Shown: in pieces, positions 23,261 to 34,065 of the stretch
How the letters are laid out: every line of letters starts with the position of its first letter
Numbering within the stretch: position 1 is the stretch's first letter
Source of the DNA: Inquilinus ginsengisoli_B
Lineage (GTDB): Bacteria > Pseudomonadota > Alphaproteobacteria > DSM-16000 > Inquilinaceae
NCBI RefSeq assembly: GCF_050434925.1
Contig: NZ_JBNDJK010000001.1
Location: 2,666,001-2,730,000, forward strand
Length of the DNA stretch: 64,000 nt
Reading direction: 5' to 3'
The notes under the pieces: model-generated
The model's database searches: none
Told to the model about the DNA's origin: nothing
What the model saw: only the letters and a program-made list of their open reading frames with translations
Translations under genes and position numbers: made by a program

Positions 23261-24104
23261 ACCGCCGGCCCTCGCGGTGCCGACGGTCCTGCCCGTGCCG
23301 CTGGCGCGCGCCTGCGGCCGGCTCGACCTCGGCTTCAAGCGGCGCGGGGCCGAGACCGTGCTCGACGCCCTGTTTCAGGAGGGCTGCGCCAAGGCGCGCT
23401 TTCCACGGCGTGAGGCCGGTGCCTTCGCCGGCGCCGTGCTGCTGAACACCGCCGGCGGGCTGACCGGCGGCGACCGGCTGAGCCAGGCGGTGCGCTGGGG
23501 CGAGGGCACCGCGGCGACCGTGGCGGGCCAGGCGGCGGAGCGGATCTACCGATCGCTCGGCGACGCGGCGCGGATCGAGACCCGGCTGGTGATCGAGCCC
23601 GGCGCGGTGGCGGAATGGCTGCCGCAGGAGACCATCCTGTTCGACCGGGCCCGGCTCGACCGCGACCTGCAGATCGAGCTGCGCGGCGATGCCCGGTTCC
23701 TCGGGATCGAGGCGATCGTGTTCGGCCGGGCGGCGATGGGCGAGACGGTGCGGCAGGGCACGCTGCGCGACGCCTGGCGGATCCGCCGCGACGGCAGGCT
23801 GGTCTATGCCGATGTGCTGGCGGTCGACGGCGACCCGGCGGCGGCCTTGGATCGGCCGGGCCTCGGCCGTGGTGCCCGGGCGGTGGCGACGCTGCTGTTC
23901 GCCGCGCCTGAGGCGCAGGCGTTGATCGACCCGTTGCGCGCGGCGCTGGCCGGAGTGCAGGGTCTGGCAGGCGCCAGCGCCTGGAACGGCTTGCTGGTCG
24001 CCCGCTTCGCCGCGGCGGATAGCGCCGTGCTGCGGCGCGACCTGATCTCGGCGCTCGGTATCCTGCGGGCCGGACGCCCGCTGCCGCGCGTCTGGCAATG
24101 TTGA
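23226..24104 (+). CDS. ureD: Urease accessory protein UreD
   Basis: 292-residue scaffold that, with UreF and UreG, loads nickel into apo-urease. GGLTGGDRLSQ near residue 75, WLPQETILFDRARL and the C-terminal ALGILRAGRPLPRVW are the family signature. The proposed ATG overlaps urtE; as the first 20 residues are not conserved in the family a slightly later start is possible. The gene is 22 bp ahead of ureA. Confidence 0.93.
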   Translation: MKTASVVTLRSEPPALAVPTVLPVPLARACGRLDLGFKRRGAETVLDALFQEGCAKARFPRREAGAFAGAVLLNTAGGLTGGDRLSQAVRWGEGTAATVAGQAAERIYRSLGDAARIETRLVIEPGAVAEWLPQETILFDRARLDRDLQIELRGDARFLGIEAIVFGRAAMGETVRQGTLRDAWRIRRDGRLVYADVLAVDGDPAAALDRPGLGRGARAVATLLFAAPEAQALIDPLRAALAGVQGLAGASAWNGLLVARFAAADSAVLRRDLISALGILRAGRPLPRVWQC

Positions 24105-24126
24105 AGAAGCACTGGGAGGAGTCTCC

Positions 24127-24429
<303 letters not shown>

Positions 24430-24465
24430 GGGGGATGGCGATGTTCAATTTCGTATCTTCTCTTC

Positions 24466-24543
24466 TGTCATGCCCGGGCTTGACCCGCGCATCCAGAGGA
24501 TGTCGACGCTCTCTGGATTGCCGGGTCAAGCCCGGCAATGACA
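24466..24543. repeat. 78-bp palindromic repeat (TGTCAT family) between ureA and ureB
   Basis: Two arms of about 33 bp (TGTCATGCCCGGGCTTGACC ... and its near-complement ending GGCAATGACA) flank a short GATGTCGACGCT loop. Nearly identical copies lie at 42839-42916 and 41014-41101. In transcribed RNA it would fold into a long stable hairpin inside the ure messenger. Confidence 0.9.
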
Positions 24544-24577
24544 GGGTTGGGGTAGCTGCCGGCCGGAGGAACCGCCG

Positions 24578-24898
24578 ATGATCCCGGGCGAACTCATTCC
24601 GGCACAGGGCACGATCGAGCTGAACGCGGGGCGCGACAGCATCGTCCTGACCGTGGCCAATACCGGCGACCGGCCGGTCCAGGTCGGCAGCCACTACCAT
24701 TTCTTCGAGACCAACCCGGCCCTGTCCTTCGACCGGGCGGCGGCGCGAGGCCGGCGGCTGGACATCGCGGCCGGCACCGCCGTCAGGTTCGAGCCGGGGC
24801 AGAGCCGCGAGGTGCTGCTGGTCGCCCTGGCCGGTGCCCGCGTCGCGACCGGCTTCCGCCAGGCCGTCATGGGTCCGCTCGATCCGGTCCAGGGCTGA
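24578..24898 (+). CDS. ureB: Urease beta subunit
   Basis: 106-residue UreB. MIPGELIPAQGTIELNAGR, VANTGDRPVQVGSHYHFFE and ALSFDRAAARGRRLDIAAG are diagnostic. Structural subunit of urease, separate from UreA and UreC as in most alphaproteobacteria. It has a GGAGGAACCGCCG ribosome-binding site of its own, which matters because the repeat upstream would block coupling to ureA. It lies 12 bp ahead of ureC. Confidence 0.96.
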   Translation: MIPGELIPAQGTIELNAGRDSIVLTVANTGDRPVQVGSHYHFFETNPALSFDRAAARGRRLDIAAGTAVRFEPGQSREVLLVALAGARVATGFRQAVMGPLDPVQG

Positions 24899-24910
24899 GG
24901 AGGCCGAGAC

Positions 24911-26620
<1,710 letters not shown>

Positions 26621-26661
26621 GATGGCTGTGACCCCGATCGAGACCGAGCCCACCCTTTTGA

Positions 26662-26795
26662 GTCCCCCCTTCCCCTGCGGGAGGGGGCTAGGGGGAGGGG
26701 GTTTTCTCAGCTTGCCGGGACGTCCTCGGGCATTCGCGCGCGGACGCGCGCAGACCCCTCCCCCTGCCCCCCTCCCGCAAGGGGAGGGGGGACAA
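26662..26795. repeat. Element of two inverted CCCCTCCCC hairpins between ureC and ureE
   Basis: The left block (26662-26701) and right block (26754-26795) are inverted copies of a C/G-rich hairpin, separated by 52 bp that include an alternating GCGCGCGGACGCGCGC. Same architecture as upstream of urtB, with the spacer unrelated. It fills most of the 210-bp gap between ureC and ureE. Confidence 0.75.
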
Positions 26796-26830
26796 GCAAA
26801 GATGGGGTGGAGTCTGTCAGGGGCTCGGCC

Positions 26831-27292
26831 ATGAAGCGCTTCACCGCCGTCGTCCCGGCCGGCCGCTTCGATCCGGCCCAAGCCTCCGACCGCGTCGTGC
26901 TGGACTATGATTCCCGCCACCGGCGCCGCATCGTGCTGTATGGCGAGGCCGGGACCGTGGTGCTGCTCGACCTGTCCGAGGCGGCGCATCTGCGCGACGG
27001 CGACGCGCTCCAAGGCGAGGAGGGGGGCCTGGTCCTGGTCGCGGCAGCGCCGGAACGGCTGGTCGAGATCCGGGCCGGCAGCCAGGCCGAGCTGATCCGC
27101 ATTGCCTGGCATCTCGGCAACCGGCATTTACCGACCCAGCTGCTGCCCGACGCGCTGCGCATCCGCGCCGACCATGTGATCGAGGAAATGGTGCGCGGCC
27201 TCGGGGGCGTGGTCATCGCCATCGAGGCGCCCTTCGACCCCGAGGGCGGCGCCTATGGCCATGGCGCCGTGCAGGGGCACTCCCATGGCTGA
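26831..27292 (+). CDS. ureE: Urease accessory protein UreE (nickel metallochaperone)
   Basis: 153-residue UreE. WHLGNRHLPTQ is the conserved central segment and HGHG-type residues end the protein (GHGAVQGHSHG), a short His-containing tail for nickel rather than the long His-rich tail of Klebsiella. It starts at MKRFTAVVP after GGGGCTCGGCC. The stop overlaps the ureF start by 8 bp. Confidence 0.93.
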   Translation: MKRFTAVVPAGRFDPAQASDRVVLDYDSRHRRRIVLYGEAGTVVLLDLSEAAHLRDGDALQGEEGGLVLVAAAPERLVEIRAGSQAELIRIAWHLGNRHLPTQLLPDALRIRADHVIEEMVRGLGGVVIAIEAPFDPEGGAYGHGAVQGHSHG

Positions 27293-27977
27293 CGCCGCCC
27301 TCTACCGGCTGATGGCCTGGCTGTCGCCCTCCTACCCGGTTGGCGCCTTCAGCCATTCCAGCGGCCTGGAATGGGCGAATGAGGCCGGCTGGGTGACCGA
27401 CCGGCCGGGCCTGATCGCCTGGATCGAGGATGCGCTGGCGCATGGCGCCGGCTGGAACGATGCCGTGCTGTTCGTCCACGCCCACCGCGCCGCCGCGTCC
27501 GGCGACGACGACCGGCTGGCCGAGATCGCCGACCTGGCCGCGGCGCTGGCCGCGTCGCGCGAGCGGCAGGTCGAGCCCCTGGCCCAGGGCACCGCCTTCC
27601 TGACCATCTCCCGCGCCGCCTGGCCGGTGCCGGGGCTGGAGCGTCTGGCCGCCCGCATCGGCGAGACCGTGGCCTATCCGGTCGCGGTCGCCGCCTGCGC
27701 CGCCGGTCACGGCATCGCCCTGGCCCCGTCGCTGACTGCCTTCCTGCATGCCGTCGCCGCCAACCTGGTGTCGGCGGCGCAGCGCCTGGTGCCGCTGGGC
27801 CAGACCGATGGCCAGCGCGCCATCGCCGCGCTGATGCCGGCGGTGGCGGAGACGGCGGCCCGGGCCGCGTCCCTGCCCGACGGCGATCCCTTCAGCCATT
27901 GCGGGGGCCTGGCCGTCGCCGCCGACATCGCATCGATGCAGCACGAGACCCAATATACGAGGTTGTTCCGCACATGA
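27285..27977 (+). CDS. ureF: Urease accessory protein UreF
   Basis: 230-residue all-helical UreF. LMAWLSPSYPVGAFSHSSGLE is the family signature, and the C-terminal MQHETQYTRLFRT is typical. It bridges UreD-urease and UreG during nickel loading. It overlaps ureE by 8 bp and ureG by 4 bp. ATG within CCCATGGCTGACG was chosen; an upstream in-frame ATG would add ten unconserved residues. Confidence 0.94.
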   Translation: MADAALYRLMAWLSPSYPVGAFSHSSGLEWANEAGWVTDRPGLIAWIEDALAHGAGWNDAVLFVHAHRAAASGDDDRLAEIADLAAALAASRERQVEPLAQGTAFLTISRAAWPVPGLERLAARIGETVAYPVAVAACAAGHGIALAPSLTAFLHAVAANLVSAAQRLVPLGQTDGQRAIAALMPAVAETAARAASLPDGDPFSHCGGLAVAADIASMQHETQYTRLFRT

Positions 27978-28603
27978 CCCGCACCCACAACGGCCCCCTG
28001 CGCGTCGGCATTGGCGGCCCGGTCGGCTCCGGCAAGACGGCGCTGATGGACGCGCTCTGCAAGGCCTTCCGCGACCGCTACGACATCGCCGCCATCACCA
28101 ACGACATCTACACCAAGGAGGATGCGGAGTTCCTGAACCGCGCCGGGTCACTGACCTCCGACCGCATCCTTGGGGTGGAGACCGGCGGCTGCCCGCACAC
28201 CGCGATCCGCGAGGACGCGTCGATCAACCTGGCGGCGGTGGCCGAGATGCGGCGCCGCTTCCCGGGCCTCGACCTGGTGCTGATCGAATCCGGCGGCGAC
28301 AACCTGGCCGCCACCTTCAGCCCGGAGCTGGCGGACCTCACCATCTACGTCATCGACGTCTCGGCCGGCGACAAGATCCCGCGCAAGGGCGGCCCGGGCA
28401 TCACGCGGTCGGACCTGCTGGTGATCAACAAGACCGACCTGGCGCCCCTGGTCGGCGCCTCGCTCGAGGTGATGGACCGGGATTCCCGCAGGATGCGCGG
28501 CGACCGCCCCTTCGTCTTCGCCCGGGTGCGCAGCGGCGATGGCGTCGCCGAGATCGCCGCGTTCATCGAGAGGGCGGGTGGGTTGGGTAAAGGGGCGGGT
28601 TAA
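27974..28603 (+). CDS. ureG: Urease accessory GTPase UreG
   Basis: 209-residue SIMIBI GTPase that powers nickel insertion. P-loop GGPVGSGKT, the CPH metal motif (GGCPHTAIRED), ESGGDNLAATFSP and NKTDLAP for guanine binding are all present. It is the last gene of the operon. Its final codons (GGLGKGAG) are less conserved, and the 62-bp gap to the convergent dihydroxyacetone kinase gene holds a perfect inverted repeat. Confidence 0.96.
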   Translation: MTRTHNGPLRVGIGGPVGSGKTALMDALCKAFRDRYDIAAITNDIYTKEDAEFLNRAGSLTSDRILGVETGGCPHTAIREDASINLAAVAEMRRRFPGLDLVLIESGGDNLAATFSPELADLTIYVIDVSAGDKIPRKGGPGITRSDLLVINKTDLAPLVGASLEVMDRDSRRMRGDRPFVFARVRSGDGVAEIAAFIERAGGLGKGAG

Positions 28604-28621
28604 GCGGGACTAGATGCGTAG

Positions 28622-28644
28622 CCTCTCCCGCCAGGCGGGAGAGG
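28622..28644. repeat. Perfect 11-bp inverted repeat between ureG and the DHA kinase gene
   Basis: CCTCTCCCGCC and GGCGGGAGAGG are separated by one base. The sequence and its flank resemble the hairpins of the element inside nasA. It lies between convergent genes, so it may terminate both, but neither side shows a U-tract directly after the stem. Confidence 0.6.
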
Positions 28645-28665
28645 TAGCGAAAAAATGGCCGCCGT

Positions 28666-30360
28666 CTACCGCACCACCGCCTTCAGCGCCTGCAGCCACA
28701 CCAGCACCGCGGCGGCGCCGGCATCGGGGAGGCCGATGGCGCGTTCGCCGAGATAGCTGGCCCGGCCGAGCCGCGGCAGCATCCGTGCCGTGGCGTCGGT
28801 GCCGGCGGCGGCCGCGGCGACGCAGACGCCCCAGGCCTCGGCCGGCAACTTGCCGCTGGCCACCGCGGCCGAGAAGGCCTCGGTCGCCGGGTGCAGCGCG
28901 TCCAGCATGGTCCGGTCGCCCGGCTTGGCGCCGCCCAGCTCGGCGATCGCCTGCACCGCGGCGGTGAAGGCTTCGGCCCAGGCGGCCGGGGCGGGGACCG
29001 CCTCACCCGCCAGCCGCCGCGACGCGCGCAAAAGGGCGGTGGCGTAGAATGGGCCGGAGCTGCCGCCGATCGCTCGGCGCAGCGCGTCGCCGACCGATGC
29101 CAGCGCCCGCGACGGGTCGGCCCAGGCGTCCTCGGGCAAAGCGCGGATCGCCTCCGCCGCTCGCACCATGCTGGCGCCGAGATCGCCGTCGCCGGCGCGG
29201 GCATCGAGGTCGGTCAGATGCGGCTCGGCCTTGACCAGTGCGTCGGCCACCACGCGGCCGGCCTCCTGCAGCGCCGGGGCCAGCGGCGAGGGAGGGGTGT
29301 CGTCCCGGGCCGCCGGCGCCGGCTCCGGCGCGCGGATCCGGCGCTTCGGCCCGACCCGGCCGCCGCCCGGCCAGGCCGGGGCCTGGGTCGGCGCGTCCAA
29401 GAGCGCGATCCGCTCGTCGTCCAGCTTCAGCAGGCTCAGCGAGCAGCCCGGCATGTCCAGCGCGGTCAGGAAGTTGCCGGCCCAGGCCCGTTCCACCGCG
29501 ATGCCGCGCCCTGCCAGATCGGCCAAAACGGCGCGGGCGACGATCGACAGCTCCATCGGCGGCGTCGCGCCGAGGCCGTTGACCAGCAGCGCCACCCGGT
29601 CGCCCTGCGCCAGGCCGAGGTCGGAGACGATCGCCTGCAGCATCTCGGCCACCAGCTCATCGGCCGGCTGCAGCGGCCCGCGCCGGACCCCGGCCTCGCC
29701 ATGGATGCCCAGGCCCAGCTCGATCTCGCTGTCGCCCAGGGTGAAGCCGGGTTTGCCGGCGGTCGGCACGGTGCAGGCGCCCAGCGCCACGCCCATGGTG
29801 CCGAGATCGGCGGCGGCGGCGCGGGCCAGGGCGGCGACCTGGGCCAGCGTCCTGCCGGCGGCGATCGCGGCGCCGGCAAGCTTGTGGATCAGCACGGTGC
29901 CGGCGATGCCGCGGCGGCGTGCCGGCTCGACCGTGTCGCGCAGCGCCACGTCGTCGGCCACCACCACGATCTCGACCGGGATGCCCTCCTCCTGCGCCAG
30001 CTCGGCGGCCAGGCCGAAGTTCAGCCGGTCGCCGGTGTAGTTCTTGACCACCAGCACCGCGCCGAGAGGGCCGGCGGCGGCGCGGATGCCGGCCAGCACG
30101 GCGTCGACGCTGGGCGAGGTGAAGACGTCCCCGGCGATGGCCCCTGCCAGCATTCCGGGCCCGACATAGCCGGCATGGGCCGGCTCATGCCCGCTGCCGC
30201 CGCCGGACAGCAGCGCGATCGGGCGCGAGGCCGGCACCGGCAGGTCGGCGCGGACCACCACGGCCTCTTCCTCCAGCAGCGCCAGGCTGGAATGCAGGTC
30301 GACGAACCCTTCCAGCATCTCGCGCAGGACATGGCGCGGATTGTTGATCAGCTTCTTCAC
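28666..30360 (-). CDS. ATP-dependent dihydroxyacetone kinase (DhaK-DhaL fusion)
   Basis: 564 residues. The N-terminal DhaK domain (1 to about 330) has GGGSGHEP for phosphate, KNYTGDRLN with the catalytic Asp, and His 220 in GIHGEAGV that binds the substrate covalently. After a Pro/Ala-rich linker, the C-terminal DhaL domain (about 360-564) has DARAGDGDLG for Mg-ATP. It makes dihydroxyacetone phosphate for glycolysis; some relatives act on other trioses or tetroses. The start is GTG (KKLINNPRHVL) preceded by GAGGGGGCG. It lies 38 bp after the GST gene. Confidence 0.9.
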   Translation of the reverse strand: MKKLINNPRHVLREMLEGFVDLHSSLALLEEEAVVVRADLPVPASRPIALLSGGGSGHEPAHAGYVGPGMLAGAIAGDVFTSPSVDAVLAGIRAAAGPLGAVLVVKNYTGDRLNFGLAAELAQEEGIPVEIVVVADDVALRDTVEPARRRGIAGTVLIHKLAGAAIAAGRTLAQVAALARAAAADLGTMGVALGACTVPTAGKPGFTLGDSEIELGLGIHGEAGVRRGPLQPADELVAEMLQAIVSDLGLAQGDRVALLVNGLGATPPMELSIVARAVLADLAGRGIAVERAWAGNFLTALDMPGCSLSLLKLDDERIALLDAPTQAPAWPGGGRVGPKRRIRAPEPAPAARDDTPPSPLAPALQEAGRVVADALVKAEPHLTDLDARAGDGDLGASMVRAAEAIRALPEDAWADPSRALASVGDALRRAIGGSSGPFYATALLRASRRLAGEAVPAPAAWAEAFTAAVQAIAELGGAKPGDRTMLDALHPATEAFSAAVASGKLPAEAWGVCVAAAAAGTDATARMLPRLGRASYLGERAIGLPDAGAAAVLVWLQALKAVVR

Positions 30361-30398
30361 GTCACGCCCCCTCGGTCGCAGAATCGGGATCGGATGGT

Positions 30399-31019
30399 TC
30401 AGCCTTCGTTTCGTTGCCAGACCTCGGCCAGCTGCGGGTCGGCGCGCAGCCGCCCGGCAATGGCCGACAGCTTCGGGCATTCGGCGGCGAACCACTCGCT
30501 GCGCGGCCGCCAGCGATTCATCACCGCGACATAGACGTCGATGGCGGAGCGGGTGTGGCCGAGGAACCAGGGTGTGCCCGCCGCCGCCTCCATCTGCCGC
30601 CACAGCACCTTGCGGTGCTCGTCGGTCGAGGCGCGCAGCTCGGTCTTCGCCTGGTCGCCGGTGACCCAGCGGCCGGGGTCGTCGCCATAGGCCCAGGTCG
30701 GGTACAGCGCGGCGACGATGAACACCAGGCGGCGCAGGAAGGCGGGCCGGTCCGGGTGGTCGGGCGGCGGGGCCAGCCCGGAATCCGGCGCCACATCGGC
30801 CAGATGCAGCGTGATCGCCCCGCTCTCGGTCATCACCGTGCCGTCGGGCAGGACCAGCACCGGCACCTGGGTCAGCGGGTTCAGCCGCTGCAGCATCTCG
30901 CGGTCGGCCGGGTTGTCGAAGACGTCGACCGATTTGATGGCGAAGGGGACGCCGGCGAGGGTCAGCATGATCTCGCTGAGCGTCGAGCCGGTGCCGGGCT
31001 GGGCGTAGAGCGTGTACAT
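30399..31019 (-). CDS. Glutathione S-transferase family protein
   Basis: 206 residues. The thioredoxin-like N-terminal half has YTLYAQPGTGSTLSEIML, the cis-Pro segment QVPVLVLPDG and ESGAITLHLAD for glutathione binding; the second half is helical. ATG follows GGGAGGACCG. Substrate unknown. It is followed on the same strand by the DHA kinase, which may be cotranscribed, although no functional link is obvious. Confidence 0.87.
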   Translation of the reverse strand: MYTLYAQPGTGSTLSEIMLTLAGVPFAIKSVDVFDNPADREMLQRLNPLTQVPVLVLPDGTVMTESGAITLHLADVAPDSGLAPPPDHPDRPAFLRRLVFIVAALYPTWAYGDDPGRWVTGDQAKTELRASTDEHRKVLWRQMEAAAGTPWFLGHTRSAIDVYVAVMNRWRPRSEWFAAECPKLSAIAGRLRADPQLAEVWQRNEG

Positions 31020-31155
31020 CGGTCCTCCCTTCGTCGCGCTCCGCACTCCTAACACGACGCGGCGGTGCGCGATACGAAGCCTGAACGGGGGTTGCCGCGC
31101 GCGGTCCGGGCCTGCTCATATGCCGTCACGAAACTGTAACAAATGGAGGCTTCGG

Positions 31156-31998
31156 ATGATGCGGTACGGATGGGCTTCGGCCCTGGCGATGATGGCGGCT
31201 GCGGGCGCGGCGCAGGCGCAGCAGGGCCCCGGCCCGGACGACAACCTCAACGCGGTGCTGTGGGACCAGACCTCGGTCGAGGCGCAGGCCAATGCGATCG
31301 GTGCCTATGCCCTGGCCCGGATCCGGCTGGATGAAGCGCTGGCCGACCCGGCCCGCACCGCGGCACCGGCCGAGCAGACCGGCGACTTCAAGACCCTGCC
31401 GCCGGCGGTGGTGCTCGATGTCGATGACACGCTCTTGAACACCTCGCCATACCAGGCCCGCAACGTGGCCGAGGGCTCCGGCTTCGACCCCAAGACCTGG
31501 ACCAAATACGTCAACGCCAAGATCGACACCGCCATCCCCGGCGCGGTCGAGTTCACCCAATATGCCGCGTCCAAGGGCGTGAAGGTGTTCTACGTCACCA
31601 ACCGCACCAAGGAGGAGGAGGGGCCGACGGTCGAGCACATGAAGGCGCTCGGCTTCCCGATGGGCGACAACGTCGACACCTTCCTCAGCGCCAAGGAGCA
31701 GCCGGATTGGGGCTCGGCCAAGGGCACGCGCCGCGCCGTGATCGCCAAGGACTACCGGATCCTGCTGCTGGTCGGCGACAATTTCGGCGATTTCAGCGAC
31801 GCCTACAAAGGCACGCTGGAGGAGCGGCAGAAGGCGTTCGAGGCGGCCAAGGACCATTGGGGCCGCGACTGGATCGCGATCGCCAACCCGACCTACGGCT
31901 CGTTCGAATCGGCGCCGTACAAGGGCGACTACAAGCTGCCGGCGGCGGAGCAGCGCAAGCTGAAGATCGAGGCGCTGACGCCCTGGAACGGGCAGTAG
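31156..31998 (+). CDS. Secreted HAD-superfamily phosphatase, 5'-nucleotidase/acid phosphatase e(P4) type
   Basis: 280 residues. A Sec signal peptide (ASALAMMAAAGAAQAQ) is followed by AVLWDQTSVEAQA, the usual e(P4) opening, then the HAD motif I DVDDTLLNTSPYQ, motif II VTNRTKEEE and the motif IV DNFGDF. Such enzymes hydrolyse phosphomonoesters such as NMN in the periplasm. No lipobox is seen, so it is soluble, unlike Haemophilus e(P4). ATG ATG follows GGAGGCTTCGG; either can be the start. It diverges from the GST gene. Confidence 0.87.
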   Translation: MMRYGWASALAMMAAAGAAQAQQGPGPDDNLNAVLWDQTSVEAQANAIGAYALARIRLDEALADPARTAAPAEQTGDFKTLPPAVVLDVDDTLLNTSPYQARNVAEGSGFDPKTWTKYVNAKIDTAIPGAVEFTQYAASKGVKVFYVTNRTKEEEGPTVEHMKALGFPMGDNVDTFLSAKEQPDWGSAKGTRRAVIAKDYRILLLVGDNFGDFSDAYKGTLEERQKAFEAAKDHWGRDWIAIANPTYGSFESAPYKGDYKLPAAEQRKLKIEALTPWNGQ

Positions 31999-32020
31999 CC
32001 GTTCCCGTGCGGGCGCGGCC

Positions 32021-32239
32021 TCAGAAGCCGCGCCCCTGGAACGGTTGGCCGGTGAGCAGCGATACCAGATGCGCCAGCATCAGGATTACCACCAGGGCCG
32101 CCACCATCAGCACCGGGATCACCGGGAACAGCCGCACCTCGCCCGGCGGCGGGCGGCGGCGGTCCATCACCAGCATGGCCGCGACCACCGCCAGGGCGGC
32201 GGCGAGGATGATCGAGGTGTTGGTCAGGTCGAGCTGCAT
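32021..32239 (-). CDS. Small inner-membrane protein of unknown function
   Basis: 72 residues with two membrane segments (SIILAAALAVVAAMLVM and VIPVLMVAALVVILMLAHLV) around a basic loop DRRRPPPGEVRLFP, ending QPFQGRGF. The two-helix topology and composition look like a real coding gene rather than an antisense shadow. It converges on the phosphatase gene. I do not recognise a function. Confidence 0.6.
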   Translation of the reverse strand: MQLDLTNTSIILAAALAVVAAMLVMDRRRPPPGEVRLFPVIPVLMVAALVVILMLAHLVSLLTGQPFQGRGF

Positions 32240-32344
32240 CGTGGCACCGCGGTAGCATTCCGGCCGCTCCGACGAAAGCTGCGGGTTGCATCCGCCGTCA
32301 CGATTGCCGATATCGGCGCGGGCGGAGAGTGACTGGGGCAGACG

Positions 32345-33040
32345 ATGAAGCGCTTCTACAAGGCGGTGGGTGTGGTGCCGGCCGGCGACGGGTTCGGCGT
32401 CGTCCTCGACGGCAAGCCGATCAAGAGCCCGGCCAAGGCCGAGTTCGTCCTGCCGAGCCGCGCTTTGGCCGAGGCGGTGGCGGCGGAGTGGGAGGCGCAG
32501 GCCGGGAAGGTGGTGCCGTCTTCCATGCCGCTGATGCAGCTGGCCGCGACGACGATCGACAAGACGGCGCCGAATCGGCAACTGGTCATCGACAGCATCG
32601 CCCCCTATGGCGGCAGCGACCTGCTGTGCTATCGGGCCGAGGCGCCAGCGGCGCTGGTGGAGCGGCAGGCCGTCGCCTGGCAACCGCTGCTCGACTGGGC
32701 GATGACTGCGCATGACGCGCCGCTGGCCGTGACCTCCGGCATCATTCACCAGGCGCAGCCTGGCGCCAGCCTGGCGGCGCTGCGCGCGGCTGTGGCGGCG
32801 CAGGACGACTGGCGGCTGACGGCGCTGCACCAGGCGACGGCGCTGACCGGCTCGCTGGTGCTCGGCCTGGCGCTGCTGGCCGGCCGGATCGATGCCGACG
32901 AAGCCTTCGAGCTGGCCGAGCTGGACGCCAGCTTCCAGATCGAGCGCTGGGGCGAGGATGCCGAGGCCACGGCCCGGCGCGCCGGGCTGCGGGCCGAGCT
33001 GCAGGCGGCCGCCCGGCTGGTCGCGCTGGCGGCGGGCTGA
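32345..33040 (+). CDS. ATP12 family F1-ATPase assembly chaperone
   Basis: 231 residues. MKRFYKAVGVVPAGDGFGVV, LDGKPIKSPAK, PLMQLAATTIDK and the C-terminal FQIERWGEDAEA are the family signature. In mitochondria Atp12 binds the F1 alpha subunit during assembly; alphaproteobacteria keep a homologue. It is one of the better lineage markers in the window. No ATP synthase gene is nearby. Confidence 0.92.
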   Translation: MKRFYKAVGVVPAGDGFGVVLDGKPIKSPAKAEFVLPSRALAEAVAAEWEAQAGKVVPSSMPLMQLAATTIDKTAPNRQLVIDSIAPYGGSDLLCYRAEAPAALVERQAVAWQPLLDWAMTAHDAPLAVTSGIIHQAQPGASLAALRAAVAAQDDWRLTALHQATALTGSLVLGLALLAGRIDADEAFELAELDASFQIERWGEDAEATARRAGLRAELQAAARLVALAAG

Positions 33041-33157
33041 CTGGAGCATCCGGCCGGGCGACCTATCTGAAGAGCAGAGGGCCCCAGCTCTCGGCCATCG
33101 GTGCCGGCTGCCCGGACGGCCGCGCCTCGTCCCCCCTAGCGACGGAGACGATGCCCA

Positions 33158-34054
33158 ATGACCGCGATGCGATCCCCCGCCGATGCCGACCACAGCGTCC
33201 GGCATAGGCATGTCACGATCGACGGGATCCGGATCTTTTATCGGGAAGCCGGGCGCGAGGATGCGCCCACCATCGTGCTGCCGCACGGCTATCCCTGCTC
33301 CTCCTATCAGTTCCGCAATCTCATGCCGGCGCTGGCCGATCGCTGGCGGCTGGTCGCGCCGGACTTCCCCGGCTTCGGCCACAGCGACACGCCGGAGGGC
33401 TTCGCCTATGACTTCGACGGCTACGCCGCCCTCTTGGAGCGGTTCGCCGAGGCGATGCGGCTCGAGCGCTTCGCCCTGTACCTGCATGATTACGGTTCGC
33501 AGATCGGCCTGCGCCTGGCGATCCGGCGGCCGGACCGCATCGCGGCGCTGATCGTCCAGAACGGCGACATCTACGAGGATGTGCTCGGCCCGAAATACGC
33601 CGCGCTGACCGAGCATTTCGCCAGGCCGACGGACGAGACGCGCGCCACGCTGGTCGCGGCGGTCAGCGAGGAGGGGTTCCGCGACGAGTTCCTGAACAAC
33701 GTCCGTGCCGACCTGGGCGAGCGCATCCCGCCCGACCTCTGGAGCCTCCACTGGCCGCTGATGGACACGCCACGGCGCCGGGCAATCGCGGTCGGGCTGA
33801 TGGAGGGGCTGAAGCAGAATCTCGGCTGGTTCCCGCGCTACCAGGCCTATCTGCGCGAGCACCGGCCGCCGACCCTGATCGCCTGGGGGCCGCAGGACGG
33901 CTTCATGCCCGAGCCGTCCGCGCTGGCTTGGCTGCGGGACCTGCCGGAGGCGGAGCTGCACCTGCTCGATGGCGGCCATTGGGCGCTGGAGACCAATCTC
34001 GCCGAGATCGTGGCCCTGATGCGGGATTTTCTCGGCCGCGTGCACAGCCGATGA
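33158..34054 (+). CDS. Alpha/beta hydrolase, haloalkane dehalogenase/epoxide hydrolase type
   Basis: 298 residues. The oxyanion segment LPHGYPCSSYQFRNLMP and the elbow YLHDYGSQIG place an Asp, not Ser, as nucleophile, as in dehalogenases and epoxide hydrolases. Later LIAWGPQDGFMPEPSA and DGGHWALETN supply acid and His. No typical paired tyrosines or halide-binding Trp can be assigned with confidence, so the substrate is open. It is followed 11 bp later by a small monooxygenase-like gene, probably cotranscribed. Confidence 0.83.
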   Translation: MTAMRSPADADHSVRHRHVTIDGIRIFYREAGREDAPTIVLPHGYPCSSYQFRNLMPALADRWRLVAPDFPGFGHSDTPEGFAYDFDGYAALLERFAEAMRLERFALYLHDYGSQIGLRLAIRRPDRIAALIVQNGDIYEDVLGPKYAALTEHFARPTDETRATLVAAVSEEGFRDEFLNNVRADLGERIPPDLWSLHWPLMDTPRRRAIAVGLMEGLKQNLGWFPRYQAYLREHRPPTLIAWGPQDGFMPEPSALAWLRDLPEAELHLLDGGHWALETNLAEIVALMRDFLGRVHSR

Positions 34055-34065
34055 GGAGGACGACG

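Noticed and set aside
28622..28644. Bidirectional intrinsic terminator between ureG and the DHA kinase gene
   Set aside because: The inverted repeat is perfect but no U-tract follows on either strand and the loop is very short, so I list it only as a repeat.
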